A program made the translations under genes and the position numbers. Below, one piece after another: positions 46,386-54,325 of a stretch of 64,000 bases of DNA (the first letter of the stretch is position 1; each line of letters begins with the position of its first letter). Source of the stretch: Alkalibacterium iburiense (GTDB lineage: Bacteria; Bacillota; Bacilli; Lactobacillales; Carnobacteriaceae_A); NCBI RefSeq assembly GCF_039521845.1, contig NZ_BAAACW010000068.1:35599-99598 (forward strand), in the 5' to 3' direction. A model generated the notes under the pieces. That model made no database searches. It worked only from the letters and a program-made list of their open reading frames with translations, and had not been told where the DNA came from.

Positions 46386-46454
46386 CTCCGCATTAAGATA
46401 CCTATCCTTCGGTTATCTTGAAAAAGAATGGCTTTCTTTTTCTTGGTTGCGGAG
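46386..46454 (-). ncRNA. Three-way-junction RNA element between rplK and rplA
   Basis: Three nested pairings can be seen: an outer stem CTCCGCA/TGCGGAG (46386-46392 with 46448-46454), and inside it two hairpins, AAGATA/TATCTT (46395-46419) and GAAAAAGAA paired with TTTCTTTTTC (46420-46443). The transcript is the minus strand. It lies 26-27 nt after the rplK stop and some 50 nt before rplA. L1 binding or RNA processing are possible roles; neither is shown. Confidence 0.6.
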
Positions 46455-46480
46455 GCAGCAAGCATAGGGAATCTGGTTCA

Positions 46481-46906
46481 TTATCCTTCGATAGTGAATC
46501 CCATGCTTCGAGCTGTACCTTCAACCATACGCATAGCTGACTCAACGTTAGCAGCGTTTAGGTCTTCCATTTTTGTTTCAGCAATTTCTCTTACTTGATC
46601 GCTTGTTACAGTAGCCACTTTTTTAGTGTTTGGCTCACCAGAACCTGAATCTACACCAGCTGCTTTTTTCAACAATACTGCTGCAGGTGGAGTTTTAGTG
46701 ATGAATGTAAATGAACGATCTTCGTAAACTGAAATAACAACAGGAATAATCATCCCTGCTTGATCTGCAGTACGAGCGTTGAATTCTTTACAGAATCCCA
46801 TAATGTTTACTTGAGCTTGTCCTAACGCAGGTCCTACTGGAGGAGCTGGGTTAGCTTTCCCTGCAGGAATTTGCAGTTTCACGACGTTAACAACTTTTTT
46901 TACCAC
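46481..46906 (-). CDS. rplK: 50S ribosomal protein L11
   Basis: 141 residues. L11 sits at the GTPase-associated centre. The N-terminal LQIPAGKANPAPPVGPALGQ and the C-terminal RMVEGTARSMGFTIEG are characteristic. The start is GTG at 46904-46906, 8 nt after AAGGAGG; the ATG inside the site region is in another frame. First gene of rplK-rplA. Confidence 0.96.
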   Translation of the reverse strand: MVKKVVNVVKLQIPAGKANPAPPVGPALGQAQVNIMGFCKEFNARTADQAGMIIPVVISVYEDRSFTFITKTPPAAVLLKKAAGVDSGSGEPNTKKVATVTSDQVREIAETKMEDLNAANVESAMRMVEGTARSMGFTIEG

Positions 46907-47018
46907 GAGACATACCTCCTTGATTTTGTCCGTGAGTGGTTAAATGAGGATATAAATTTCCTCTCCCACTTACTTTGCTAATCAATCGAATCAACAGACC
47001 CAATTGACGCACTGACAC

Positions 47019-47047
47019 ATTATACACCTATGCACTTAAAAGCGCAA
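47019..47047 (-). promoter_or_regulatory. rplKA promoter
   Basis: Minus-strand TTGCGC (47042-47047), 17-nt spacer, perfect TATAAT (47019-47024). It directly abuts the nusG stop region, giving an rplK leader of about 105 nt. Confidence 0.78.
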
Positions 47048-47052
47048 GTGTT

Positions 47053-47607
47053 TTATTCGTTTATTTTAGATATTTGATTATAATCAAGTTCGGCATTGGT
47101 TTCTCTTCCGAACATTTCAACCGATGCTTTAATTTTGCCTTTTTCTCTTTCCAGTTCGGTTACAGTACCTTCCATACCAGCAAAGGCTCCTCCGACGATT
47201 TTGATGACTTCGCCTACTTCTACATTCATATCCACTTTACGAGGGTTAATTCCCATGCTACGTAAGATTTGGTCAACTTCTTCTGGTAATAAAGGAGAAG
47301 GTTTACTTCCTGCACCGTGTGAGCCAACGAACCCGGTTACCCCAGGTGTGTTACGTACGATATACCACGCTTCATCTGACATGATCATTTCAACTAATAC
47401 ATAACCAGGGAACGTTTTTTGCATAGCTGTTTTCGTTTTACCGTCTTTTTCTTCAACTGTTTCTTGTTCCGGTATCAGGACCTGAAGAATATTATCTTCC
47501 ATTTTCATACTGGCCGCTCGCGACTCCAAGTTCTGTTTGACTTTGTTTTCATAACCAGAATAAGTGTGTAACACATACCAGGCTTTTGAACTTTCTATTT
47601 CGCTCAT
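47053..47607 (-). CDS. nusG: Transcription termination/antitermination factor NusG
   Basis: 184 residues. The NGN domain begins WYVLHTYSGYENKVKQNLE and contains FPGYVLVEM and VRNTPGVTGFVG; a KOW motif follows near residue 130 (GEVIKIVGGAFAGMEGTV). NusG binds RNA polymerase and couples it to ribosomes or controls pausing. In place between secE and rplK. A terminator-like hairpin lies between its presumed promoter and its start codon. Confidence 0.96.
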   Translation of the reverse strand: MSEIESSKAWYVLHTYSGYENKVKQNLESRAASMKMEDNILQVLIPEQETVEEKDGKTKTAMQKTFPGYVLVEMIMSDEAWYIVRNTPGVTGFVGSHGAGSKPSPLLPEEVDQILRSMGINPRKVDMNVEVGEVIKIVGGAFAGMEGTVTELEREKGKIKASVEMFGRETNAELDYNQISKINE

Positions 47608-47642
47608 AATGAACTCCTTTATTTAATAGTCTTTTTCATACT

Positions 47643-47682
47643 AAAAAAACCTTCTTTGCTTGTGCAAAAGAGAAGGTTTTTC
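47643..47682 (-). terminator. Terminator/attenuator upstream of nusG
   Basis: AAAACCTTCT and AGAAGGTTTT arms (10 bp, 15-nt loop), followed by TTTTTTT on the minus strand. It is 36 nt upstream of the nusG start codon and follows a possible extended -10 promoter at 47699-47707, so it could act as an attenuator of nusG as well as a terminator for rpmG-secE. Confidence 0.8.
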
Positions 47683-47698
47683 ATCGGTTCTTGTGTGT

Positions 47699-47707
47699 AG
47701 TATAGCA
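47699..47707 (-). promoter_or_regulatory. Candidate extended -10 promoter of nusG
   Basis: Minus-strand TGCTATACT gives an extended -10 (TATACT at 47699-47704) without a good -35. The predicted start is just before the terminator hairpin. Confidence 0.5.
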
Positions 47708-47743
47708 TGCTGTTTTTATATTTTCTACTTAATTTTAGCTTTG

Positions 47744-47920
47744 TCAAATTATATTCAATAAAAATTGGATAAATGAGTCTGAAGCCCAGAAGAAGGCTCC
47801 AAAAAAGGCCATGACCCCAAAGACTGTCAATGTATTCTTTCTCATATCCTTTTTAGTTGGCCATGTTGTTTCTTTTAATTCATGTTTGACTTCTCCAAAA
47901 AATGTTTTTACTTTACTCAT
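47744..47920 (-). CDS. secE: Preprotein translocase subunit SecE
   Basis: A 58-residue gene found by reading the strand between nusG and rpmG. The protein has an amphipathic start with the conserved VKHELKETTWPTKKDM and a single membrane segment, TLTVFGVMAFFGAFFWASD. SecE is an essential small subunit of the SecYEG channel. It lies at its standard place before nusG. The ATG is preceded by an AGGAGCG-like site. Confidence 0.93.
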   Translation of the reverse strand: MSKVKTFFGEVKHELKETTWPTKKDMRKNTLTVFGVMAFFGAFFWASDSFIQFLLNII

Positions 47921-47959
47921 CCTGATAATCGCTCCTTCCTTTTCTGTGCTTGATTCAGT

Positions 47960-48109
47960 TTATTTCGTTTCTCTGTGTAAGGTATGTTTTTTACAATAGC
48001 GACAATATTTCTTTATCTCAAGGCGTTCTGTACGAATTTTGGTTCCTACTTCTTTTGAATAGTTTCTTGAACCACACTCTGTACAAGCCAGTGCTAATTT
48101 CTTTTTCAC
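47960..48109 (-). CDS. rpmG: 50S ribosomal protein L33 (zinc-binding form)
   Basis: A 49-residue gene: MKKKLALACTECGSRNYSK, with two CxxC pairs (CTEC and CRYC) for zinc, and the typical basic tail ending HRETK. The start is GTG (48107-48109) with GAGG 8 nt upstream; a nearby ATG is stopped after one codon. It sits 40 nt before secE as in other Firmicutes. Confidence 0.93.
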   Translation of the reverse strand: MKKKLALACTECGSRNYSKEVGTKIRTERLEIKKYCRYCKKHTLHRETK

Positions 48110-48197
48110 TTCATTTTCCTCGCTTCTAGCGTTTAACTCACAATAAGCCTATTATCCTGTTAACTTTACCACCTAAGGTATTCTGTGTCAAACTCAT

Positions 48198-49253
48198 TTA
48201 GTCTACTTTTTCAAAGTCATCATCACTGATGTTAACGTCCTCTACAATATTATCTGAAGCATATACTTTGGAATCATTCGTGATATAAATCACATCTACT
48301 CCATCCAGATTATTAATGTAATCCAGTCCATCTTCTACTCCTAAAGAGAAAGCAATATTGGCAAGCGCATCTGCATCGGTTGCATTGTCTGCTATAATAC
48401 TCAGACCGGAAATGTTATTGATAATCGGGAAACCCGTTTCTGTATCCATTAAATGATGGTAGTGCTCGCCGTCTTCCTCAAATGTGCGTTCATAAATACC
48501 CGATGTCACAATGGCTTTATCAGATATAGGAACTAATCCCAATATCTCTCCTCTTCCACCGTACGGGTTTTGAATACCGACGTTCCACGGCTGGTCTACT
48601 CCTCGCGTACTGTTTCCGACGACCACAATGTCTCCACCTAAGTCAACAATAGCTGTGTTGACGCCTTCTTCAACTAGCACCCGTGCTGCTTCATCCGTGA
48701 TATATCCTTTTGCAATGGCTCCTAAATCCAGAATCATGCCTTCTTCCTGTAGAAAGATGGTCTGGTTTTCTTCATCTAATTCAATTAAATTGTAGTCAAC
48801 TAATTCAAGGGCCGCGTCTAACTCCTCTTGCTCAGGCACAGCTGCATTCTCTTGACCGATATTCCATAAACTAGTGACCACACCGATTGTCGGGTCAAAA
48901 CTGCCATTCGATTCTTCGGCGTATGCGAGGGCTTTTTCCATGACATAAAACACTTCGTCTGTTACTTCGACTGGAGAAATACCTGCCTGACGATTCACTT
49001 CTGAGATTTCTGAATCGGGGTTCTGCATAGCAAAACGCTCATCTAAATCAGCTACTCTTTCGAAGGCTTTGTCCATCGCTGGTTCTTTTCCTTCATTATA
49101 TACCTTTATATTTGCAACGGTTCCTAATAAAAACTCTGTTCGTTCATAAGGCTGTTCAGCCAGTCCTCTTGGGTCTTCTTCTTCACATGCGACTAAAGTA
49201 AGGGCGATTAGTGGGAGTAAAAAGACAAGGGCTTTTTTAAGTGGATGTTTCAT
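48198..49253 (-). CDS. apbE: FAD:protein FMN transferase, lipoprotein
   Basis: 351 residues with a lipoprotein signal (LTLVAC, Cys23). ApbE attaches FMN to threonine of target flavoproteins outside the membrane. GTVANIKVYN, SNGSFDPTIGVVTSLWNIG, DLGAIAKGYITDEAA, DLGGDIVVVG and DADALANIAFSLG are the usual ApbE blocks including the Mg- and FAD-binding residues. It is divergent from a Gx transporter gene, a pairing seen in extracellular electron transfer and flavin loci. The mature protein is very acidic. Confidence 0.92.
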   Translation of the reverse strand: MKHPLKKALVFLLPLIALTLVACEEEDPRGLAEQPYERTEFLLGTVANIKVYNEGKEPAMDKAFERVADLDERFAMQNPDSEISEVNRQAGISPVEVTDEVFYVMEKALAYAEESNGSFDPTIGVVTSLWNIGQENAAVPEQEELDAALELVDYNLIELDEENQTIFLQEEGMILDLGAIAKGYITDEAARVLVEEGVNTAIVDLGGDIVVVGNSTRGVDQPWNVGIQNPYGGRGEILGLVPISDKAIVTSGIYERTFEEDGEHYHHLMDTETGFPIINNISGLSIIADNATDADALANIAFSLGVEDGLDYINNLDGVDVIYITNDSKVYASDNIVEDVNISDDDFEKVD

Positions 49254-49426
49254 ACATCATTTTCCTTCCAATTCATTTTCTCTGTACATCTTACAGCAAA
49301 AGTGCTATTCTGTCTATGTTTTCACAAAGTAGTTGAGTGATAAATGTTACGAATTTGTTAATAGTATCACTTTCCTATTTATGAGATAATAGGTATGACT
49401 ATTATAAAGAGAAATGATGATGAAAG

Positions 49427-49996
49427 ATGAATCGCACACAAAAAATGATATACATCTCCCTGTTATCAGCTCAAGCCGTGATATTAGGTTTGGTTGAACG
49501 CAGTATTCCGTTCCCCTTTGCTTTTGCGCCGGGAGCAAAATTAGGAGTGGCTAACTTAATAATCATAGTAGCCATTTATACCTTACCTTTAAAGGACAGT
49601 TTTAAATTGGTGTGGATGCGTTTATTAATGACTACATTACTTGGCGGAACCTTGTCCACCTTCTTGTACAGTACAGCAGGGGCACTACTTAGTTACTTTG
49701 GTATGCTTATAGTCAAGTTTGTAGGCGGGAAGAAAGTGAGTATTATTGGGATAAGTGCAGCTGGAGGCATATTACACAACTTAGGACAGCTCATTGTAGC
49801 TAGTACCATAGCCCAGACATGGACTGTTTTATTATATCTCCCCGTGTTATCCTCGATGGGTATTCTAAGTGGAATAGCGATTGGCATTGCCGCTAACTTT
49901 TTAATTGAACATGTCTCAACCATACAGAAATTCCGTAATGACTTAGAGAAAAAAAGCACCAAGCACACTAAGAATGCTTTTAAAAGTGTGAGTTAA
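49427..49996 (+). CDS. Gx transporter / Hpre_diP_synt_I family membrane protein
   Basis: 189 residues with about five membrane segments and the family core ERSIPFPFAFAPGAKLGVANL. The family was once named heptaprenyl diphosphate synthase component I, and is now thought to be a small membrane transporter; in several Firmicutes it lies beside ApbE and FMN-binding surface proteins used in respiration or extracellular electron transfer. Here it is divergent from apbE. The ribosome site is weak (GATGAAAG). Confidence 0.8.
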   Translation: MNRTQKMIYISLLSAQAVILGLVERSIPFPFAFAPGAKLGVANLIIIVAIYTLPLKDSFKLVWMRLLMTTLLGGTLSTFLYSTAGALLSYFGMLIVKFVGGKKVSIIGISAAGGILHNLGQLIVASTIAQTWTVLLYLPVLSSMGILSGIAIGIAANFLIEHVSTIQKFRNDLEKKSTKHTKNAFKSVS

Positions 49997-50012
49997 TTGA
50001 ATAATGAAAAAC

Positions 50013-50038
50013 AAAAAAGCCTTGAACAAGGCTTTTTT
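50013..50038 (+). terminator. Terminator after the Gx transporter gene
   Basis: A 12-bp stem, AAAAAAGCCTTG and CAAGGCTTTTTT, with a 2-nt loop, 16 nt after the stop, ending in a T run. Confidence 0.88.
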
Positions 50039-50096
50039 TACTTTACATGGATTGCCCTTACATATAAATTCAGTCATTGTTCTTTTCTTATGTAGA

Positions 50097-50720
50097 TTAC
50101 CAGAAGTGTCTTTTAAACTTGTCTGTGCACCGGTGTCTTGCACTCATCGCCTGCTCTCTGTCACAGGGAATCATTTCAGCAATTTGATCATAACTATAGC
50201 CTAAATATTGGTACTCATACACTTTTCTTTCAAAAGGAGAAAGATCTGTGAAGAACTCTTCCAATGTTTCTTTCATTATAGGAACAGACGACGGATCTAT
50301 GTTATCTGATTTGCCTATCAAATGGTAACCTGTCTCTTCTATTATAGAGTCGAGTGAGAGTGATTCTCTATCTGATTTTCGTTTAATCGTATTATTCATC
50401 CGCATTAAACGATTGAAGTGATTATCTAAACATAAGCTGACATATTGATTGAAGCTCATTCCCTTATTTAATACAAATCGTTTAACTGACAGTATCAATA
50501 CTAAACTCGCTTCTTGATAGAGGTCTTCTCGATCATACCCTTTAATAAAACACCGATAAGTTGAACGTGTGAGAAGACTTTTACACCTGTCCATTAAAAG
50601 AGGATAAAGATCCGTTTCACCGGATTGTATTTTTAAAACTAATGCATCTGTTATTGGATCACTAATATCTTTGTAGACTTTTTTATTATTATTTTTATCT
50701 GAATTTGAAACAATCAACAC
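50097..50720 (-). CDS. sigH: RNA polymerase sigma factor, SigH type
   Basis: 207 residues. Region 2-like sequence YDREDLYQEASLVLILSVKRF and a region 4 HTH, DLSPFERKVYEYQYLGYSYDQIAEM, are clear. It sits between yacP and rpmG-secE-nusG, the standard locus of sigH in Bacillus and of its homologues in lactic acid bacteria, where some control competence genes. The GTG at 50720 lies almost on top of its AAGGGG site, so the true start could be the next codon (TTG) or later. Confidence 0.85.
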   Translation of the reverse strand: MLIVSNSDKNNNKKVYKDISDPITDALVLKIQSGETDLYPLLMDRCKSLLTRSTYRCFIKGYDREDLYQEASLVLILSVKRFVLNKGMSFNQYVSLCLDNHFNRLMRMNNTIKRKSDRESLSLDSIIEETGYHLIGKSDNIDPSSVPIMKETLEEFFTDLSPFERKVYEYQYLGYSYDQIAEMIPCDREQAMSARHRCTDKFKRHFW

Positions 50721-50952
50721 CCCTTCTCATCCCTCTTTTTTATTCATGATATCAGAACAGTTAAGGTTATTTCGGCATCCAATGTAAGCGTTTAAATAAT
50801 TATACTTCTTTTGCAAATGCAAAGTCACTTCATTATTCTATTTCGTGAGTAATTTCTCATAGAATCGTCACAAACATGACTTATTTATCTTAATTATTGA
50901 ATTCTACACTAATTCCATCTGTTTTCATATACATGAAAATGAGTAAAATAAA

Positions 50953-50977
50953 AAGAGCCACTTGAGAGTGAGCTCTT
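50953..50977 (-). terminator. Terminator after yacP
   Basis: AAGAGCCACT with AGTGAGCTCTT arms, loop of 4 nt, followed by TTTTT on the minus strand. It closes the cysS-mrnC-rlmB-yacP unit. I see no gene in 50721-50950. Confidence 0.85.
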
Positions 50978-50982
50978 AAACA

Positions 50983-51528
50983 TTAAACATCCTTATCATT
51001 ATAGGATTTTTTTATCATTTGATAATACAAGTCTTCCAGCTGCTTTTTATGTTCATCAGTCAAGGGGGAGTTTCGTCTATTATTTTGCATCCGGTAGATG
51101 GTGGCATCGATAGCGATGTTCTTCTTCGTCCGTTTGATGTCTTTAAATAATTCATTAGCTGATTTTCTGGTAGCCCCTTTTTGAAAGATGATCCATTGTT
51201 CAGCTAAATCGGACGTCGCAACCTGGACATTCGATATCAGCAGATTTTCTTCTCCTACAGACCGTTCGATGTAACTGTCTGCTGTTTCTCCTTCACTCGT
51301 GAAGATAACCTCGACTTGGAACTTATCATACCGATGCTGAACACCAGGAACAAGCTGAGCATCAAAGACTAATTTGATTTGAATGCCTTCATATTTAGCG
51401 TAGTTACTCAGCTCATGCAACAATAAATCTCTGGCATCAGCCATTTTATCCTGATTTTTTAGCCTCACTAGCTCTGGCCAGGCACCTATCATGTTATACC
51501 CGTCTACATATAGTATTTCTTTTTTCAC
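50983..51528 (-). CDS. NYN-domain endoribonuclease Rae1/YacP
   Basis: 181 residues with a PIN/NYN nuclease fold: ILYVDGYNMIGAWPEL at the start and VVATSD-like acidic strand NVQVATSDLAEQWI later, plus DIKRTKKN near the end. In Bacillus the orthologue Rae1 cuts mRNA in the ribosomal A site. The start is GTG after AAAGGGGGG. Operon with rlmB, 50 nt upstream. Confidence 0.85.
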   Translation of the reverse strand: MKKEILYVDGYNMIGAWPELVRLKNQDKMADARDLLLHELSNYAKYEGIQIKLVFDAQLVPGVQHRYDKFQVEVIFTSEGETADSYIERSVGEENLLISNVQVATSDLAEQWIIFQKGATRKSANELFKDIKRTKKNIAIDATIYRMQNNRRNSPLTDEHKKQLEDLYYQMIKKSYNDKDV

Positions 51529-51577
51529 GAAATCCCCCCTTTCATCCTTAACTCATCCATCTATTTCAATCAATTAT

Positions 51578-52378
51578 CTACAAAGAATGCCTTTTACGGT
51601 ACACTTCATACATTAATAGACCTGTAGCTACTCCAGCATTTAAACTTTGGACATTGCCGACCATTGGAATAGAGAGTGTTTCATCCACTTTCTCTTTCAC
51701 TAATCGAGATATGCCTTTCCCTTCATTGCCAATAACTAAACCGATGGGTGAAGAAACATCCCACTGTCTGTAGTCTTTCCCTTTCATATCTGTTCCAAAA
51801 ATCCATAAGCCTCTGTCTTTCAGTTCATCTATCGTCTGGGATAAATTAGTGACACGGGCAACTAATACATGTTCAATCGCTCCTGCAGACGCCTTTGCTA
51901 CAGTAGAAGTCAGCCCTACGGCTCTTCGTTTAGGAATAATGACACCGTGAGCGCCACTCGCATCTGCTGTCCGTAATATAGAGCCGAGATTATGCGGATC
52001 TTCAATTCCGTCCAGTATTATAAAAAAGGGTTCTTCCTTTTTCTCTTCTGCTTTTTCAAATAACTCATCAATAGACGCATAATTGACCGGGCTCGTTGCT
52101 AAAATAACCCCTTGATGGTTCCCCCCATCAGATAATGTATCTAATTTTGTCTTAGGTACAAAAGATAACTGAACTTTTCGTCTTTTCGCTTCGTCTAAAA
52201 TACCTGCTATCTTGTTGCCAGCTAAACCGTCTTGGATAAATAACTTATTGGCATCGCGATCAGATTTCAATGTTTCTAAAACCGGATTGCGTCCAATAAC
52301 CATTTCTTCATCGGTCACATCCTGTTGTGCGGCCTTTTTATCAGGCTTTCTATTTCTTTTAGATGGTTTTCTTGACAT
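51578..52378 (-). CDS. rlmB: 23S rRNA (guanosine-2'-O)-methyltransferase RlmB
   Basis: 266 residues. An N-terminal basic extension precedes the substrate-binding domain (VIGRNPVLETLKS) and the SPOUT knot: ILDGIEDPHNLGSILRTADA, IGLVIGNEGKGIS and IPMVGNVQSLNAGVATGLL, the three SPOUT motifs. It methylates a 23S rRNA guanosine near the peptidyl-transferase centre. Starts 14 nt after mrnC. Confidence 0.94.
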   Translation of the reverse strand: MSRKPSKRNRKPDKKAAQQDVTDEEMVIGRNPVLETLKSDRDANKLFIQDGLAGNKIAGILDEAKRRKVQLSFVPKTKLDTLSDGGNHQGVILATSPVNYASIDELFEKAEEKKEEPFFIILDGIEDPHNLGSILRTADASGAHGVIIPKRRAVGLTSTVAKASAGAIEHVLVARVTNLSQTIDELKDRGLWIFGTDMKGKDYRQWDVSSPIGLVIGNEGKGISRLVKEKVDETLSIPMVGNVQSLNAGVATGLLMYEVYRKRHSL

Positions 52379-52392
52379 CCCTCATGCTCCTT

Positions 52393-52794
52393 TCACTGTT
52401 TTTCTTCTATTCTGTCTATACACCATATGATTAATTCATTTAGGCGTTCATGCTGATCGGTTAAATACAAATAGCCCATTAAAGCTTCGAAGCCTGTCGA
52501 CTGACTGTAGGTTTGAGTGTCGGCATTCTTAGCTTTTGAGTGACTCTTTGCATTACGCCCTCTCTTAAAGTAATCCCATTCTTCATCGGTTAATTTATCC
52601 TGCTCTTGAAATTTATCGCTCAAGTAAGCTTGTCCTTTAGCTGAGACATACTCAGTTGCCAACCTATGCAGCATATGAGGTTTGGTTTGTCCTTTAGATA
52701 TAAGATGCTCTCTAATGGCTAATTCATATACGGCGTCCCCCATATAAGCTAGCGCCAGGCCATTTAATAAACGGGGATGCTGACTGTTACTCAT
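52393..52794 (-). CDS. mrnC: Mini-ribonuclease III
   Basis: 133 residues. An RNase III catalytic domain without the dsRNA-binding domain: NGLALAYMGDAVYELAIREHL carries the acidic signature, and FEALMGYLYLTDQHERLNE the second. It matures 23S rRNA ends. The ATG overlaps the cysS stop by 8 nt, so translation is coupled. Confidence 0.94.
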   Translation of the reverse strand: MSNSQHPRLLNGLALAYMGDAVYELAIREHLISKGQTKPHMLHRLATEYVSAKGQAYLSDKFQEQDKLTDEEWDYFKRGRNAKSHSKAKNADTQTYSQSTGFEALMGYLYLTDQHERLNELIIWCIDRIEEKQ

Positions 52795-54205
52795 TCGCCG
52801 AGCCTCGTCTCCATCTAATCCCTTGAGGTGTGTCTTCTAGAAGGATGTTTTCCTCACGTAATTGATCTCTAATTTCATCCGCACGGGCAAAGTTCTTCTC
52901 TTTACGCGCTTCTTCTCTTTCTTGAATCAGGGCATCAATTTCTTCGTCTAACAAATCATTGTCTAACGTTAAGTCAATGCCGAAAACGGCCATCAAGTCT
53001 TTTAACAGTGAAAGGCTTCTTTCTAAGCCTTCTTGTGTAACAGACTCACTTTCTACATATCTGTTTATATAACGCACTAAGTCATAAATGACTGTTATCC
53101 CATTTTGAGCCTGAAAATCATCATCCATTTGCTTAATAAAGGCTTCTTCAAAGGCCTTTAAATCCGCTAAGGTTTCCTCTGCCGACTCGTGTGGAACATT
53201 TCCTTGCCCTAATCGGTGAGCGGCATTGAAATAAGCCGTTTGTATACGATTTAAATTCGTCCGAGCTTCTTCTAAAGCAGCTGTAGAATAATTAATGGGC
53301 CGTCTATAGTGTGCAGTAGCCATGAAGAATCGTAGCACTTTGGGGTCATGCTGTTCTCTCAAGTCTTTCACTAACACGACATTACCAATAGATTTACTCA
53401 TTTTTTCATCATTCATTGTGACAAAGCCATTATGCATCCAATACTTTGCAAAAGGGACATCTGTTTTAGCTTCCGTCTGGGCTATTTCATTTTCATGGTG
53501 AGGAAAGGTTAAATCTTGTCCACCAGCGTGAATATCAATCGTCTCTCCCAAATACTTTGTAGCCATAACAGAACATTCAATATGCCAACCGGGCCGTCCT
53601 TTCCCCCATGGAGAATCCCAGCTGATTTCTCCTTCTTTAGCTGCTTTCCATAAAGCAAAGTCAATAGGGTCTTCTTTCTTTTCAGCTTCTTCACCTGTTC
53701 GGTTGCTGGCGCCTAACTCTAACTCGTCAAGGGATACGCGGCTAAGTTTGCCGTATCCTTCAAACTTTCTTGCCCGATAATAGACATCTCCATTTACTTC
53801 ATAAGCAAAGCCCTTTTCAATCAGTGCTTCAACAAAGGCTATAATGTCCGGAATATTATCCATCACACGCGGCGCATGATCAGCTGGCTGGACATCCAAG
53901 GCTTCTGTATCCTCGTAAAAAGCTTGAATAAACCGGTCTGCCACTTCTGGAGCCGTCTGGCCCAATTCATTAGCTGCTTTAATGATTTTATCATCCACGT
54001 CTGTAAAGTTAGATACATAATGTACGTCAAATCCTCTATAGGACAGATACCGGCGGACTGTATCAAACGCGACAGTACTTCTAGCATTTCCTATATGAAT
54101 ATAGTTGTAGACAGTGGGTCCACAGACGTACATTTTTACCTTGCCTTCTTCTAAAGGTTCAAATTTTTCTTTTTGTCTTGTTAATGTATTATACACTTGA
54201 ATCAT
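52787..54205 (-). CDS. cysS: Cysteinyl-tRNA synthetase
   Basis: 472 residues, class I synthetase. CGPTVYNYIHIGNARS contains the zinc cysteine and the HIGH motif (HIGN), and NDEKMSKSIGN the KMSKS motif. The zinc-site residues in WHIECSVMA and GGQDLTFPHHENE are present. It follows gltX after 120 nt that hold a strong terminator, and I see no T-box in this gap. Confidence 0.96.
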   Translation of the reverse strand: MIQVYNTLTRQKEKFEPLEEGKVKMYVCGPTVYNYIHIGNARSTVAFDTVRRYLSYRGFDVHYVSNFTDVDDKIIKAANELGQTAPEVADRFIQAFYEDTEALDVQPADHAPRVMDNIPDIIAFVEALIEKGFAYEVNGDVYYRARKFEGYGKLSRVSLDELELGASNRTGEEAEKKEDPIDFALWKAAKEGEISWDSPWGKGRPGWHIECSVMATKYLGETIDIHAGGQDLTFPHHENEIAQTEAKTDVPFAKYWMHNGFVTMNDEKMSKSIGNVVLVKDLREQHDPKVLRFFMATAHYRRPINYSTAALEEARTNLNRIQTAYFNAAHRLGQGNVPHESAEETLADLKAFEEAFIKQMDDDFQAQNGITVIYDLVRYINRYVESESVTQEGLERSLSLLKDLMAVFGIDLTLDNDLLDEEIDALIQEREEARKEKNFARADEIRDQLREENILLEDTPQGIRWRRGSANE

Positions 54206-54249
54206 AAACGACTCTCCCTCCCAATGCTGTAGTCAAGAAACAGTAAGCA

Positions 54250-54293
54250 AAAGCCATACAACCACTTTAAGAAAGTCCCGGTTGTATGGCTTG
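54250..54293 (-). terminator. Terminator between gltX and cysS
   Basis: A 13-bp perfect stem (AAGCCATACAACC at 54251-54263 and its complement at 54280-54292) with a 16-nt loop and TTTTGCTT after it on the minus strand. It should reduce readthrough into cysS. Confidence 0.85.
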
Positions 54294-54325
54294 ACAGCTT
54301 TCTTATCTTGCATTCATACGTTCGT

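Noticed and set aside
54206..54325. T-box riboswitch before cysS
   Set aside because: The gap is only 120 nt, has no TGGNACC-like T-box sequence, and is filled by a simple terminator hairpin.
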